This document shows positions 36,001 to 44,855 of a DNA stretch of 64,000 nt, piece after piece (within the stretch, counting starts at the first letter, position 1; every line of letters starts with the position of its first letter). A program made the position numbers and the translations under genes. The notes under the pieces were generated by a model. The model was not told where the DNA came from. It saw only the letters and a program-made list of their open reading frames with translations, and searched no databases. This stretch comes from GWF2-33-9 sp964500435 (lineage in GTDB: Bacteria; Bacteroidota; Ignavibacteria; Kapaibacteriales; UBA2268), in NCBI GenBank assembly GCA_964500435.1, contig CAZCNL010000009.1:58182-122181 (forward strand), in the 5' to 3' direction.

Positions 36001-37558
36001 TGATATTGACTATGGAACTAAAGTGATTGGCGAAGCTCCAGCAACTGGTAAAATTAGATTTACAAATGAACCTTGGGCATATCAAGACTCAGTAATTATA
36101 CAAAGATTAGACATTGCTCCAAATGGTGCAATCAGCGCTACAATTGGTACACCTGGAACAGAAGGCTTTAGCTATGATTCTCAAAATATTCAACTCGGCT
36201 TTGCTGGTATTGCTAAATTCCCAGTTACTTTGCAACCAGGCGACTTCATCGAAATCGACGGACAATTCGCTGCAATTAAAACAGGAAATGCTGCCGCTAC
36301 AATGACAAGTGTGAGCGATGCTGACGTTGACCCAATTTCACATTGGACAGGCTTCGGAATTGCTGAATCACTCGAACTCAACAAAGGTAATGAACCATTC
36401 TTATGCTATAATACTTTCGAAAACATTACTAATACTTTAGTAAATAATGGATCCAGTGATATTACAATTCCTGCAAATTCAATTAACATACTCAATGATA
36501 CTAAAGGTTCCTTCTCGATATTTGAAGTAAAAAGACAAGATGGTACTGTAATCGACTACACTCAAAACTTCAATATTGCAAAAGGTGAAACAATTACAAT
36601 TACAGTTCGTTTCAGCCCAGATTTAACTGATATGCAAAATACAAATAAAGAAGAATTGCACGAAGCTGTATTACAAGTTAAAACTTTAGCTGTAACTCCT
36701 GAATTACAAACTTTAGAAGTTCCATTAGTAGGTCGTGCAGAACATTATACACGCACATCAGAATCGAAGATAAATGGCGAAAGTCAAGTAATTGTTGACC
36801 CAGGTCAAGATGTTACTAAAAAGCCAATTTCTTACTCAATATACATTAATCAAGGAACAGAGTTAGTGCTTGCAAATCCAACTGAATTCACAGTAACAGT
36901 AAAATATGAAAAGAACTTCCTCGCTGTACGTCAAACAGGCAATAAATATATGATTGATGCCGGACGTGATTTACCAGCAGGTTGGACTGTTGCAGATTAT
37001 TCTTTAGAATTAGACAAAGCAACTAATATCGAAACAATCACAATTAAATTAACAGGTGCAACTCCATTCAAGAGTGCAAATAGAACAGAATTAGTTAAAA
37101 TCGAATTCTGGGCATTCTTACCTTGGTATAAGACTGACGATGGTCAAATTGTAATTAAAGCTAAAACAATCGATATCACACATACAATTGCTAATAATGA
37201 ACAATGCGTTGATATCATTGACCCAGTTAGCTCAAAAGCAACATTGACTGAAACTTGTGTTGATAACTTACGTCCAATAGTAATTAGTGCATCCGATTAT
37301 AACCTCGGAGCAATTAATCCAAATCCTGTTGGAGCAAACGGCACTGACATACCATTTAGCATAGCATTCGATGGTTATGTTGAAATTCGTATCGTAAGCG
37401 CAACTGGCGAAGTTATCTCAACACCTGTTGCTAAAGAAATGAAAGCCGGTTCTTATTCCGTAAGAATACCTGCTGATCAGTTAGCAAATGGTGCTTACTT
37501 CTTAGAAATGACTTCTGGCGAATACCATCAAATTCGCAAATTCAATGTCGTTAAATAA
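33044..37558 (+). CDS. Giant secreted protein: IgGFc-binding-like N-terminus, Ig-like anchor repeats, T9SS sorting domain (paralogue 2)
   Basis: 1504 aa. Signal peptide 1-25 (ends ANA); IgGFc-binding-like N-terminal region (about 40-520) with 'SDAPIICYGVTRFQYTSDGF' and 'GDKPINVVQYNPGM'; Ig-like 'choice-of-anchor D' repeats (about 620-1250) opening 'YYGNLKIGD', 'VDFGKKTVGVQ' and 'IDYGTKVIGE'; C-terminal T9SS sorting domain from residue 1421 ('AINPNPVGANG', ending RKFNVVK). Both giants share a 'C(M/V)(N/D)x(M/L)RPI' block just before the sorting domain, showing paralogy. The strong SD GAGGTGA, its own promoter and a strong terminator suggest high expression, perhaps as a major surface protein; that is inference. 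Confidence 0.87.
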   Translation: MLKKLYYFVVAIVTFGLLFSVAANAEIDIKKIKEDLPKLLGANNAGTEFVFGFHPCWEETGPNNALRIYVSSAVQTEVRLTIPYYSDQPYMVKTTYPNDVIEFKLAPNVGQPYTRGGGGATSTLLPTQVWPGRGIIIESDAPIICYGVTRFQYTSDGFLAIPVNALGKKYVIAAYRETANFTSQSLTPYADIIGVYDKTKVSYQIGGNNNTWIRDLNEKKWKPLETMTATLNRGDFWLIASEGAQSDLGGGLVSANKPISVLSGTHCAYVPTGNSACDFIIETETPMIAWGTKYHVTNIVDRKFSSVCRYFAKEPNTNFYRDGVLFWTAYSSWGLEGDGWLEKRANPDTNMPACITGDKPINVVQYNPGMTEDGVSSDPFQMTLTPLEQYQNDIIFNTPGIRGGYGFRRNFINIVYKSDSTGQIPDDLMFGEVDATHQTVWTRLKDKSSAPGQMFRDPDQFGQKEQYFNKIVKLDYDGVYRLSCKSQKIAAYAYGFADWDSYGFPTSVALADLEKPDTIAPVPFYQIYCDGSTFDPKNGKNSAYVIDMPDDDTVRSNMSIILFDRNNSVNYEFSSDDFIPGETRMVKWSLRTKDPSQDAHAVITFADRAGNDTTIIVDYYAVKLSINPRNVYYGNLKIGDKVTKTFTVKNESKTSPAYLQEISLRTFREKLQDQGFTIDIPFDVNQPLLPQETKTFTVTFTAPYEGEFKDSIGVGDTCFYQYKALVRASVGTPIIEVSDVDFGKKTVGVQTNPLIATITNNGTTSLAITGFKNNTLSVFTHNLPEITPENPLIVDKGGQYQFEVYFKPDAVQSYLDSIVFISDAGYNTDPVCMIRGEGIEPQLTATGDDWGRKRAHLAKYDNYQYYTFTPYPAPTGAILLSNPGSKEVSLSKINIVEDLNGEAFEIDVNGQLQPLKQFVNNLGQIKDKDGKSINIIPAGETRQIPVFFHPRSEGDYKLVIEYESDAPNKPNSILTGTGIYPKLSTVDIDYGTKVIGEAPATGKIRFTNEPWAYQDSVIIQRLDIAPNGAISATIGTPGTEGFSYDSQNIQLGFAGIAKFPVTLQPGDFIEIDGQFAAIKTGNAAATMTSVSDADVDPISHWTGFGIAESLELNKGNEPFLCYNTFENITNTLVNNGSSDITIPANSINILNDTKGSFSIFEVKRQDGTVIDYTQNFNIAKGETITITVRFSPDLTDMQNTNKEELHEAVLQVKTLAVTPELQTLEVPLVGRAEHYTRTSESKINGESQVIVDPGQDVTKKPISYSIYINQGTELVLANPTEFTVTVKYEKNFLAVRQTGNKYMIDAGRDLPAGWTVADYSLELDKATNIETITIKLTGATPFKSANRTELVKIEFWAFLPWYKTDDGQIVIKAKTIDITHTIANNEQCVDIIDPVSSKATLTETCVDNLRPIVISASDYNLGAINPNPVGANGTDIPFSIAFDGYVEIRIVSATGEVISTPVAKEMKAGSYSVRIPADQLANGAYFLEMTSGEYHQIRKFNVVK

Positions 37559-37583
37559 TTCGAAGTAAGTTGGCAATACTCCA

Positions 37584-37616
37584 AGAGGCTACCCACCTAA
37601 GGTAGCCTCTTTTTTT
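37584..37616 (+). terminator. Rho-independent terminator of the second giant T9SS gene
   Basis: Perfect 10-bp GC-containing stem AGAGGCTACC / GGTAGCCTCT with a 7-base loop, followed by a run of T. It begins 26 bases after the stop codon. Confidence 0.93.
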
Positions 37617-37726
37617 ATATAAAAAAATAATTCATTGATCTCTCAGATAATAATTAAAATAAATGATTTGTCACTCCAAGACTATTATTAATAACCAACT
37701 GCTTCTTTTCAATTTTTATATAAAAA

Positions 37727-37754
37727 AAGTCCGATACTTGTTAATATCGGACTT
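37727..37754 (-). terminator. Rho-independent terminator of sppA
   Basis: Perfect 10-bp stem AAGTCCGATA / TATCGGACTT with an 8-base loop. On the minus strand it is followed by a T-run (the plus-strand A-run at 37722-37728). It lies 43 bases after the sppA stop. Confidence 0.9.
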
Positions 37755-37796
37755 ATGTTTTGAAATAAATAATAACCTTGCTAAATATTTCCTTTT

Positions 37797-40229
37797 TTAT
37801 TTAAATATAACTGCATCGTAATAATCAATTGGTAATATCATTAAAGCTTTACCGTTATTTTCAAGCCTAAATTTCAATGATTCTCTTAATAAATCTTCTT
37901 TAGTTTTAAACATCTCAGTATTCAAACCAAGCATTCCAAGAATCCCTAAATTAAAATCAAAGAGTTTTTGTTTTGGTAATTCAATGATATTATAATGATC
38001 ATTCTTCTTAATTCCGGCTTTTTCGAGTGCAATATCTATTGCATCTTGTAAACCACCAAGAACATCCACCAAGTTTTGAGTTTTGCCATCAATACCACTC
38101 CAAACTCGCCCTTGTGCAATTTCTTTAACTTTGTCAACAGGAATTTTACGCCCATCAGCTACTTTTTTCGTAAACATTTCGTATGATTCGCTGATGTATT
38201 TTTCAATAATTCCCCTTTCATCTGTCGATAAATTACGAGTAGGCAAACCAAGTCCAAGAATAGGAAATTGATATGCGAATCCCAAATCAGCATATTTTCC
38301 AGCTTTGACATAATCTGTAGTAATCCCTATAGTATCTTTTAAGCCCTTATCGTAAATCCAACTTGAAATCACACCAATAGAACCAGTGATTGTAATTGGA
38401 GAAGCGACTATTGTATCCGCATACATTGAAAGCCAATATCCACCTGATGCAGCAACCGCACCTTGAGAAACAATTACGGGCTTTTTCCCTTTATTTTGCC
38501 TTAAAACTTCAGCAATATAATCTGATGCTAAAGCATCACCACCAGGCGAATCAATTCGTAATACAATAGCTGCAACTTTATCATTATTCATTGCGGATTG
38601 CAAATCTTTCACAAGTTCACGGGCGTTAATGCCAGCATCCATCGAACATTCACCTAATGCATAAATTACAGCTATTTGTTTCGGTTCATAGCTCCATTTA
38701 TTATCAAATGGTTGCGGTTGATCAAAATAAAATTTTTGGTCGATAGATTTGTAATTCGCATACATTTTCTCCATAATTTTATCGCAATCAACCCATCTCC
38801 CTGTTGTATCGATTAACTTAAGTTCCTTTGCTTTATCGGAAGAATATAAAAATGTTTCGTTCACTAATTTTTCAAAATCATCACTATTCATCTTTCTCGA
38901 TTTTGTTATATCATCTTTTGCAATGGCGAACCAATCATCAACAAGCTCTTGTCTTTGTTCTTTATCTGCAGCAGACATTTGCTCTCGAGCAAAATTTTCA
39001 ACCGCAGATTTATATTTAAACAAGCGAATTTCTTCGAATCCTATGTGAGCATTATCCAACATTTTTTTATAAAAACTACGTCCGAGAATATAACCTTCTA
39101 ATGAAATCGTCCCAAGTTCATCCATTACGATTTTATCAGCAACAGAAGCAAAATGATATCCATCAATTCCAGCCCTGTCAATAAATATGACTACTTGCTT
39201 TCCTGATTCTTTAAAAGATTGAAGTTCTTGCCTAATTTCCCAAAGTAATTCTTTATTAGCAGAAATATTTGTAAAATTAATCACTATGCCATTTATATTT
39301 TTATCAACTTTTGCTTTTTCAATTTTATTTATAATTTCCAACAAAGTTGTAGAATTATCAAAAAGCAAGTTCTTTCTATATTTAATTTCACCATTTATAT
39401 CCAATTTTAAGAATCTCTTTTCCGGATTAAGTTCCGGGAAAATAGTTCTATCCAGAGCTCCTAATCTCACAGATGATGCACCATTTCCAGATTTTCCGTT
39501 TTGATCATACATTTGATTAAAAGCAACTCCAATGTTCCCAAAACTTAAATCAGCTCCAACAGAAAATCCTTTTGTTGAAAAATATCTTGCGTTTAACCTT
39601 ACACCTTCAATCAATTCCCAACTAACTCCAGCGCTCCATAGAGCTTTGTCGATACTTTGATTATTAAACAATGACGCATCCGCAAAAAGAGCCAAGGGAT
39701 ATTTATCGCCAAACGGACGGATAGCAACATCTGCAACACTTTCAAAATCATTGAAATCTAAAGCATAAGTTTGCCAAGCCCCAATTGATATATATGGATT
39801 AGGCCGTATAAGCGCTCCCCACCCTAAAGTATTGCTTCTCTTGAAATATGCTTTATCTCCGCCAACAAATCCATAATTTACTCCTAATGCAAATTTTGTC
39901 GAACCAAAAGCGATTGAATATCTGTAATCAATTACTGAATGAGGACCGTCAGTCGATTTTAAAAGTCCAAATCCATTGTACGGATTACCAAAAAATAATC
40001 CCCAAGGTCTTGTACCATTAACATCTTTATTCCAATAAGAAAATTGCAAATCACTTGCGTGCAAATATGATGTTATCGCTGGATTTTCGAATCCGTACAA
40101 ACCGAATTTGAAGGCTCCTGGCGAAGTTTGCATTACAGGTGACAACTCGTAATATGTCAAAAAACCTCTTTGTGAAAAAGCTGTTGCGGTGCTAAAAACA
40201 AAAAGGAAAAGGATTATACTTTTTTTCAT
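37797..40229 (-). CDS. sppA: Signal peptide peptidase SppA (S49) with N-terminal beta-barrel-like domain
   Basis: 810 aa, much longer than the E. coli 618-aa enzyme. Signal peptide 1-19; residues 20-265 are a series of amphipathic beta strands rich in G, Y, F and N ('YRYSIAFGSTKFALGVNYGF', 'ISIGAWQTYALDF') like an outer-membrane barrel; two S49 domains follow (about 270-500 and 515-760). The catalytic dyad is intact across the two domains: K407 in 'YKSAVENF' and S595 in 'AVAASGGYW'. It should cleave remnant signal peptides or other small membrane peptides. The extra N-terminal domain is not in classical SppA and implies a different location or substrate. A minus-strand terminator follows. Confidence 0.9.
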   Translation of the reverse strand: MKKSIILFLFVFSTATAFSQRGFLTYYELSPVMQTSPGAFKFGLYGFENPAITSYLHASDLQFSYWNKDVNGTRPWGLFFGNPYNGFGLLKSTDGPHSVIDYRYSIAFGSTKFALGVNYGFVGGDKAYFKRSNTLGWGALIRPNPYISIGAWQTYALDFNDFESVADVAIRPFGDKYPLALFADASLFNNQSIDKALWSAGVSWELIEGVRLNARYFSTKGFSVGADLSFGNIGVAFNQMYDQNGKSGNGASSVRLGALDRTIFPELNPEKRFLKLDINGEIKYRKNLLFDNSTTLLEIINKIEKAKVDKNINGIVINFTNISANKELLWEIRQELQSFKESGKQVVIFIDRAGIDGYHFASVADKIVMDELGTISLEGYILGRSFYKKMLDNAHIGFEEIRLFKYKSAVENFAREQMSAADKEQRQELVDDWFAIAKDDITKSRKMNSDDFEKLVNETFLYSSDKAKELKLIDTTGRWVDCDKIMEKMYANYKSIDQKFYFDQPQPFDNKWSYEPKQIAVIYALGECSMDAGINARELVKDLQSAMNNDKVAAIVLRIDSPGGDALASDYIAEVLRQNKGKKPVIVSQGAVAASGGYWLSMYADTIVASPITITGSIGVISSWIYDKGLKDTIGITTDYVKAGKYADLGFAYQFPILGLGLPTRNLSTDERGIIEKYISESYEMFTKKVADGRKIPVDKVKEIAQGRVWSGIDGKTQNLVDVLGGLQDAIDIALEKAGIKKNDHYNIIELPKQKLFDFNLGILGMLGLNTEMFKTKEDLLRESLKFRLENNGKALMILPIDYYDAVIFK

Positions 40230-40334
40230 TGTAACTCCTAATTTTAATTAATAATGGTTTGACATTTTTTTTACTTACGAAAATAATTTGAAATTGTTCA
40301 TATCTTTGCCAATAAATCAAAAAAAATAAAAAAA

Positions 40335-40356
40335 AACTGCTCCGTTGGGAGCAGTT
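40335..40356 (-). terminator. Rho-independent terminator of hpf
   Basis: Perfect 9-bp stem AACTGCTCC / GGAGCAGTT with loop GTTG; on the minus strand a long T-run follows. It begins 21 bases after the hpf stop. Confidence 0.92.
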
Positions 40357-40376
40357 AATGTTATAAATAAATAAGA

Positions 40377-40664
40377 TTATTTTTCAAAATGTTTTGTTTT
40401 CCATTTTGTAAGTTGTCGAATCATTTTGTCAGAAGCGAGTCTTAAAGATTTGTGAAAGTCGTCAGATTTACCTTGTGATTTTAAAACTTCGCCATTAACG
40501 TGAACAGTGAATTCTACAATTTTTTCTTCATCATTAATAAACTCTGTATCAGCACTAATGATGTTATCGAGATATTTTGTAAAATGGTTTGCTTCTTCGA
40601 TAGCAGCTGCTTGCAAATTCGGATGTTGCGAATTGAAGTGTCTGAATGTTACATTTGTTTTCAT
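40377..40664 (-). CDS. hpf: Ribosome hibernation promoting factor, short form
   Basis: 95 aa. The sequence fits the HPF/RaiA fold: beta strand 'VTFRHFNSQ', helix 'LQAAAIEEANHFTKYL', strands ending 'VEFTVHVNGEVLKSQGKSD' and a basic C-terminal helix 'RLASDKMIRQLTKWKTKHF'. It has no long C-terminal dimerisation domain, so it is of the short HPF/YfiA class that binds the decoding centre in stationary phase. It has a strong SD (AAAGGAGCG) and its own terminator. Confidence 0.88.
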   Translation of the reverse strand: MKTNVTFRHFNSQHPNLQAAAIEEANHFTKYLDNIISADTEFINDEEKIVEFTVHVNGEVLKSQGKSDDFHKSLRLASDKMIRQLTKWKTKHFEK

Positions 40665-40690
40665 TTTAACGCTCCTTTGTTATTAAAAAA

Positions 40691-41491
40691 TTATTTATTA
40701 CCGAATACTCGGTTTATTTGCTTGTTTTCGACATTTAATACTAATCCGAGATGGATGCCAAAAATAAATGGTATAATTGATTTTTCCGAATTCAAACTTT
40801 CAGGCAACGGAAAAATTTGTTTTCTCATATTTTTGTATATATCATCATAGCGAATAATATATAAAATATATGTTGATAAATTTATCCCTCTAATAAAATT
40901 GGGTTTAGAATTATTATCAAAATCCAATTCAATCCCTGAATTAAACCCCAATGTTGGATAAATTTTACTTTCATCGTATATGATCCCACCAATCCTTATA
41001 TCATTTTTTATCGGTGAATCAACATATTCAAGCCATTTTACATTTGAAAGCGAAATTCCACCACCTGCACTTAGGTAACTTTTATAGGCATTTTCCAGAT
41101 AATACCAATCGTAAGACAGAAGTATAGGTATTGAGCTAACATTTATATCTTCTCGGAAATTTCGCCACGCTCCACTGCCAGTGAATGTTTCTTTGCTAAA
41201 ATTATCTTGCAATAGAAATTTTGAAGCTATAACTTGCAAAGAGACACGCCAATTTGTTTTCCACTGTGCCGAAAGCGTTCCTGAAATTGATATTGAATTC
41301 GAAAAATCTTGCTTTTTTCCACCAAGAATATTTTGATATTCATCTAAAAATCCCATAGAAAACACCGGAAAAAATGTACCAATCGAACCTGTAAGGGAAA
41401 CATCAATCTTTTTTAAATCATTTTGACAAAGAACGATTTTGTTTGAAGTTAAAATACAAAAAAATATTATAAAAACAAAATTAATTTTCAA
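40691..41491 (-). CDS. Secreted beta-rich protein, probable outer-membrane barrel, unknown function
   Basis: 266 aa, TTG start (codon 41489-41491) followed directly by a signal peptide (1-23, ending VLCQ). The mature part alternates beta strands with asparagine/glycine turns, for example 'SISISGTLSAQWKTNWRVSL' and 'SYLSAGGGISLSNV', ending 'IFGIHLGLVLNVENK'. This looks like a small beta-barrel, but I recognise no named family. It lies between accD (15 bases upstream in the transcript) and hpf, so may be co-transcribed with accD. Confidence 0.65.
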   Translation of the reverse strand: MKINFVFIIFFCILTSNKIVLCQNDLKKIDVSLTGSIGTFFPVFSMGFLDEYQNILGGKKQDFSNSISISGTLSAQWKTNWRVSLQVIASKFLLQDNFSKETFTGSGAWRNFREDINVSSIPILLSYDWYYLENAYKSYLSAGGGISLSNVKWLEYVDSPIKNDIRIGGIIYDESKIYPTLGFNSGIELDFDNNSKPNFIRGINLSTYILYIIRYDDIYKNMRKQIFPLPESLNSEKSIIPFIFGIHLGLVLNVENKQINRVFGNK

Positions 41492-41505
41492 GATTTTTTA
41501 TTTTT

Positions 41506-42342
41506 TTATTGGAACCAATTTAAAATTTTAATCAAGTTTGCTTTTAGTTGAGGTCTATTAATAATCATATCTATGAAACCTGTTTCCAGAACAGTTTCAG
41601 AGCGTTGAAAATTAGGTGGCAACTTTTTCCTGATTGTTTGTTCGATAACTCTAGGACCAGCAAATCCAATCAAGGAACCTGGTTCAGCAATATGGACATC
41701 GCCAATCATTGCGAAGGATGCGGTAACTCCACCTGTTGTTGGGTCAGTCAAGATTGAAATATATGGTATTTGATTTTCTGACAATTCAGAAATAATTGCT
41801 GCTGTCTTTGGCATTTGCATTAAGGATAATGCCGCTTCTTGCATACGAGCACCGCCGCTTGCTGATATGACAATTAGTGGTATTTTCTTGGCTAAGGCAT
41901 CTTTTGCTGCACGGTATATTTTTTCACCAACTACTGAACCCATACTGCCACCAATGAAATTGAAGTTCATAACTGCGATTGAAACTTCCATTCCCCCAAT
42001 TTTACCTAATCCGGTTGTTATAGCTTCGTTTAGTCCTGTTTTCTTGTAGGCTTCTTGCAATCTTTCGGGATATTTTTTTGTATCTTCAAAATTCAATGGG
42101 TCCGTCGATTTAATTTTTGTGTGCGTTTCTTTAAAAGTTCCTTCATCAATCAAATAATTAATATAATCAGATCCACTTATTCTAAAATGATGATTACATT
42201 TAAAGCAAACATAATAATTATCTTCGAGTTGTTTTTTATATATCATTTCGCTACAACTTGGGCATTTTGTCCATAATCCATCGGGCATATATGCCGGTTG
42301 TGTTTCTTCGATATTTTGTTTTGATCTAATAAACCATGCCAT
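41506..42342 (-). CDS. accD: Acetyl-CoA carboxylase carboxyltransferase subunit beta
   Basis: 278 aa. N-terminal four-cysteine zinc ribbon (C27, C30, C46, C49), then the carboxyltransferase/crotonase core with 'FNFIGGSMGSVVGEKI', 'SGGARMQEA' and 'DPTTGGVTASFAMIGDV'. With AccA it transfers carboxyl from biotin to acetyl-CoA, making malonyl-CoA for fatty acid synthesis. AccA is not in the window. The gene begins an apparent minus-strand unit with the downstream secreted beta-rich protein. Confidence 0.97.
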   Translation of the reverse strand: MAWFIRSKQNIEETQPAYMPDGLWTKCPSCSEMIYKKQLEDNYYVCFKCNHHFRISGSDYINYLIDEGTFKETHTKIKSTDPLNFEDTKKYPERLQEAYKKTGLNEAITTGLGKIGGMEVSIAVMNFNFIGGSMGSVVGEKIYRAAKDALAKKIPLIVISASGGARMQEAALSLMQMPKTAAIISELSENQIPYISILTDPTTGGVTASFAMIGDVHIAEPGSLIGFAGPRVIEQTIRKKLPPNFQRSETVLETGFIDMIINRPQLKANLIKILNWFQ

Positions 42343-42482
42343 TTTATACTCTTTATATTAGTTCTAAATTATTAAAATGCTATTATTCTATAATATTATT
42401 TACGAATTTATGTAATTTTCATTTTTTATTTGCAATAATTCTTTATTTTTACTAAATTTGATGAATACTAAAAATATACAAA

Positions 42483-42515
42483 TACCCCAAGAACTTAAAT
42501 ATAGCTCTTGGGGTA
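42483..42515 (-). terminator. Rho-independent terminator of norZ
   Basis: Perfect 10-bp stem TACCCCAAGA / TCTTGGGGTA with a 13-base loop, 31 bases after the norZ stop. The minus-strand tail is T-rich but interrupted (TTTGTATATTTTT), so efficiency is uncertain. Confidence 0.8.
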
Positions 42516-42546
42516 ATTTTATTATTAAATAATATAATTCGATGAA

Positions 42547-44769
42547 TTAACCAATTTTCTTTGCAAAATAAGTCTTATGGATTAAATCCCATAAAATTAC
42601 TATTCCACCCGAAATCATCAATCCATCAGGTAAAAGACGGAACCACATCCAACCTTTCATTGCCTCCACAGTTTCTCGTAAACGAGCTGTGTAATATCCA
42701 ACATCGGAAGCTACGGCTGCTTGGTGTAATCCTATTATTAAAACAGGTATTGCGAAAATTAAAACACCAATTGTTAATAACCAAAATCCAACTTTACTTA
42801 ATTTATCGTTCCATTCTAAGTTCTTCGCAAGTGCATTTGCTCTTGATGTTAAATAAATAAATGCAATTGAAATATAACCAAATGCTCCAAGTAATGCAAC
42901 GTGCCCATGCGGCATAATCAAATATGTACCGTGTGCATAGTAATCAATAGTTGGTGTATTAATTACCATCCCAAAAAATCCAGCACCAATCCAATTTAAT
43001 ATTGCAGAACCAGCTATCCACATAAATGGTGTTCGATATTGGAAGTTTTCGCCAGAATATTCTTTATCTTTTAGATTTTTCATTGCTTCGACTATCATTA
43101 AGGCAAGTGGCAATGGTTCTAATGATGAAAATATGCCACCAATAGCAATCCAATATTCATCTAATCCTTGCCACCAATAGTGGTGTCCTACTCCGAGAGT
43201 TCCACTCATCATTATTAAAAATAACTCGAAAAACATCACTTTCACAGCAGTCTTATGAGAAATTAACCCTACAGTTACTGTGAAAAAGGCAATTACACCC
43301 GCAGCAAATAATTCGAATGTTAACTCTACCCAAAGATGAATTACCCACCAACGATAATAATCATCAACTGTATAATTTGGCATAATTTTATGAATAGGCA
43401 TCATACCAGCGATATAAAGCGTAGCAATACCAAATGCCGCCCAAATTATAGTTCCTACAAGTGGATTATTAGTTGCTGTTTTCTTTATTAATGAAATTAT
43501 TAATAAGAACCAAAATACGAGACCTACAACTAAACCAATATCCCATACTCGTCCTAAATTCAACAACTCACGCCCTTCGTTTCCAAACCAAAACCAAACA
43601 TCTCGCATTTGACCAGTTGCACCCATATATAAACCAACCACTGAACCTAATCCAACTACGACTAATGCTGCCCAAAGAACGTCCACCAACCATGGGAACT
43701 TATGGTCTTTGTTGGCTATCCAAGGTGCAATGAGCAATCCACCAACTAACCAGCCAATTGCCACCCATAAAATTGCAATTTGTGTATGTAAAGATCGAAT
43801 TACATTAAATGGTAATACTTTTTGTGAAAATATGAAATCACTTGCTGGTTCTGTATATAGGTGTGCTATATATCCACCTAATATTAATTGTAGCACAATA
43901 AACACAGCAACGATAGGAATGTATTTTAGCAATTTTAATTGTGATTTAAATAAGCTTGTAACTTTCAATGCAGGTTGCAATTCTTCCTTTGGGTCTTTTT
44001 TAAATAAGTATTCATATGCTAAAAAGATGACAATAATAGTCAATGTCCATAGTGCAAGAAATTCCCACAGCGAAACATTATGAGAATTCCAACCAGTATT
44101 TTGGTCAATTAATGGTTCATGCGGAAAGTTATTCGACCAAGTTCTATCTGTGCCAGGACGTAAAGATGAAGCAACAAGCTGAGACCAATCGAAAAATGCT
44201 GCAATTTTCTTTGCTTCTTCAGGTTTGATAAATCCACCTGGAAATGCTCTCTGTTTATCGCCATTTACAAGCATTTTCACAACATATTTCACATTTTCTT
44301 TGTATGCTTCAGCTGATGGAATACTATATATGACATAGTCTTCTTTTAGTTTTGTTTCTTGCTTAAAATCTTGTTTAACTCGTTCTTTTACAGCACCAAG
44401 TTCAATCTTTGTAAGCTCTTTTTTTGATTTATTGAACATTTCTTGGGCGAAGTAATTATATAAATACTCCGCTCTATTATGCAATAAATCTGTCGAAAAA
44501 TCTGGTCCTATGTATGCACCCATTCCAAGCAAAGTACCCCAATCCATTAAGTCAAATTCTTGAAAATATCCTTTGCCTTCGATTATATCATCGTAAGTGT
44601 AAAGTAATTCCCCATTTACCGACTTCACTTCTTTTGGAATTGGTGGCACTTCTTTATGTAAATTTGCTGTGTAGTAAATTAGAGCAGTTACCATTATTAT
44701 GGCAATAAACCAAAAGGATGCGTACAATCCTTTTTTGCTCATAAACTTATCAAGTAAGTTTTCTTTCAT
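42547..44769 (-). CDS. norZ: Quinol-dependent nitric oxide reductase (qNOR, single subunit)
   Basis: 740 aa with about 14 membrane helices, belonging to the haem-copper oxidase superfamily. The N-terminus (1-30 helix, then a ~190-residue periplasmic domain) is the NorC-like part fused in qNORs and has no CxxCH, so no cytochrome c haem. The catalytic core has 'SLHTQIAILWVAIGW', the helix 'WVIHLWVELTFELFAAG' with the acidic residues typical of NOR, and 'GHHYWWQGLDEYWIAIGG'. It reduces 2 NO to N2O with electrons from (mena)quinol. No nir, nos or regulator genes are nearby, so it likely serves NO detoxification. A -7 box and a 14-base palindrome lie upstream. Confidence 0.95.
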   Translation of the reverse strand: MKENLLDKFMSKKGLYASFWFIAIIMVTALIYYTANLHKEVPPIPKEVKSVNGELLYTYDDIIEGKGYFQEFDLMDWGTLLGMGAYIGPDFSTDLLHNRAEYLYNYFAQEMFNKSKKELTKIELGAVKERVKQDFKQETKLKEDYVIYSIPSAEAYKENVKYVVKMLVNGDKQRAFPGGFIKPEEAKKIAAFFDWSQLVASSLRPGTDRTWSNNFPHEPLIDQNTGWNSHNVSLWEFLALWTLTIIVIFLAYEYLFKKDPKEELQPALKVTSLFKSQLKLLKYIPIVAVFIVLQLILGGYIAHLYTEPASDFIFSQKVLPFNVIRSLHTQIAILWVAIGWLVGGLLIAPWIANKDHKFPWLVDVLWAALVVVGLGSVVGLYMGATGQMRDVWFWFGNEGRELLNLGRVWDIGLVVGLVFWFLLIISLIKKTATNNPLVGTIIWAAFGIATLYIAGMMPIHKIMPNYTVDDYYRWWVIHLWVELTFELFAAGVIAFFTVTVGLISHKTAVKVMFFELFLIMMSGTLGVGHHYWWQGLDEYWIAIGGIFSSLEPLPLALMIVEAMKNLKDKEYSGENFQYRTPFMWIAGSAILNWIGAGFFGMVINTPTIDYYAHGTYLIMPHGHVALLGAFGYISIAFIYLTSRANALAKNLEWNDKLSKVGFWLLTIGVLIFAIPVLIIGLHQAAVASDVGYYTARLRETVEAMKGWMWFRLLPDGLMISGGIVILWDLIHKTYFAKKIG

Positions 44770-44830
44770 AGATTTTCCTCTATATTTGTTTAAAAAATTT
44801 GTTTTTTAATAAATAAGACTTTTTTATCTG

Positions 44831-44838
44831 CAAATATA
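44831..44838 (-). promoter_or_regulatory. Candidate -7 promoter element of norZ
   Basis: The minus strand reads TATATTTG, an exact match to TAnnTTTG, followed by CA as in the alaS and hprK elements. It is 61 bases before the norZ ATG. No TTTG stands at the -33 position; a palindrome lies just upstream of that region instead. Confidence 0.5.
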
Positions 44839-44855
44839 ACGAAAATATTTTAATA

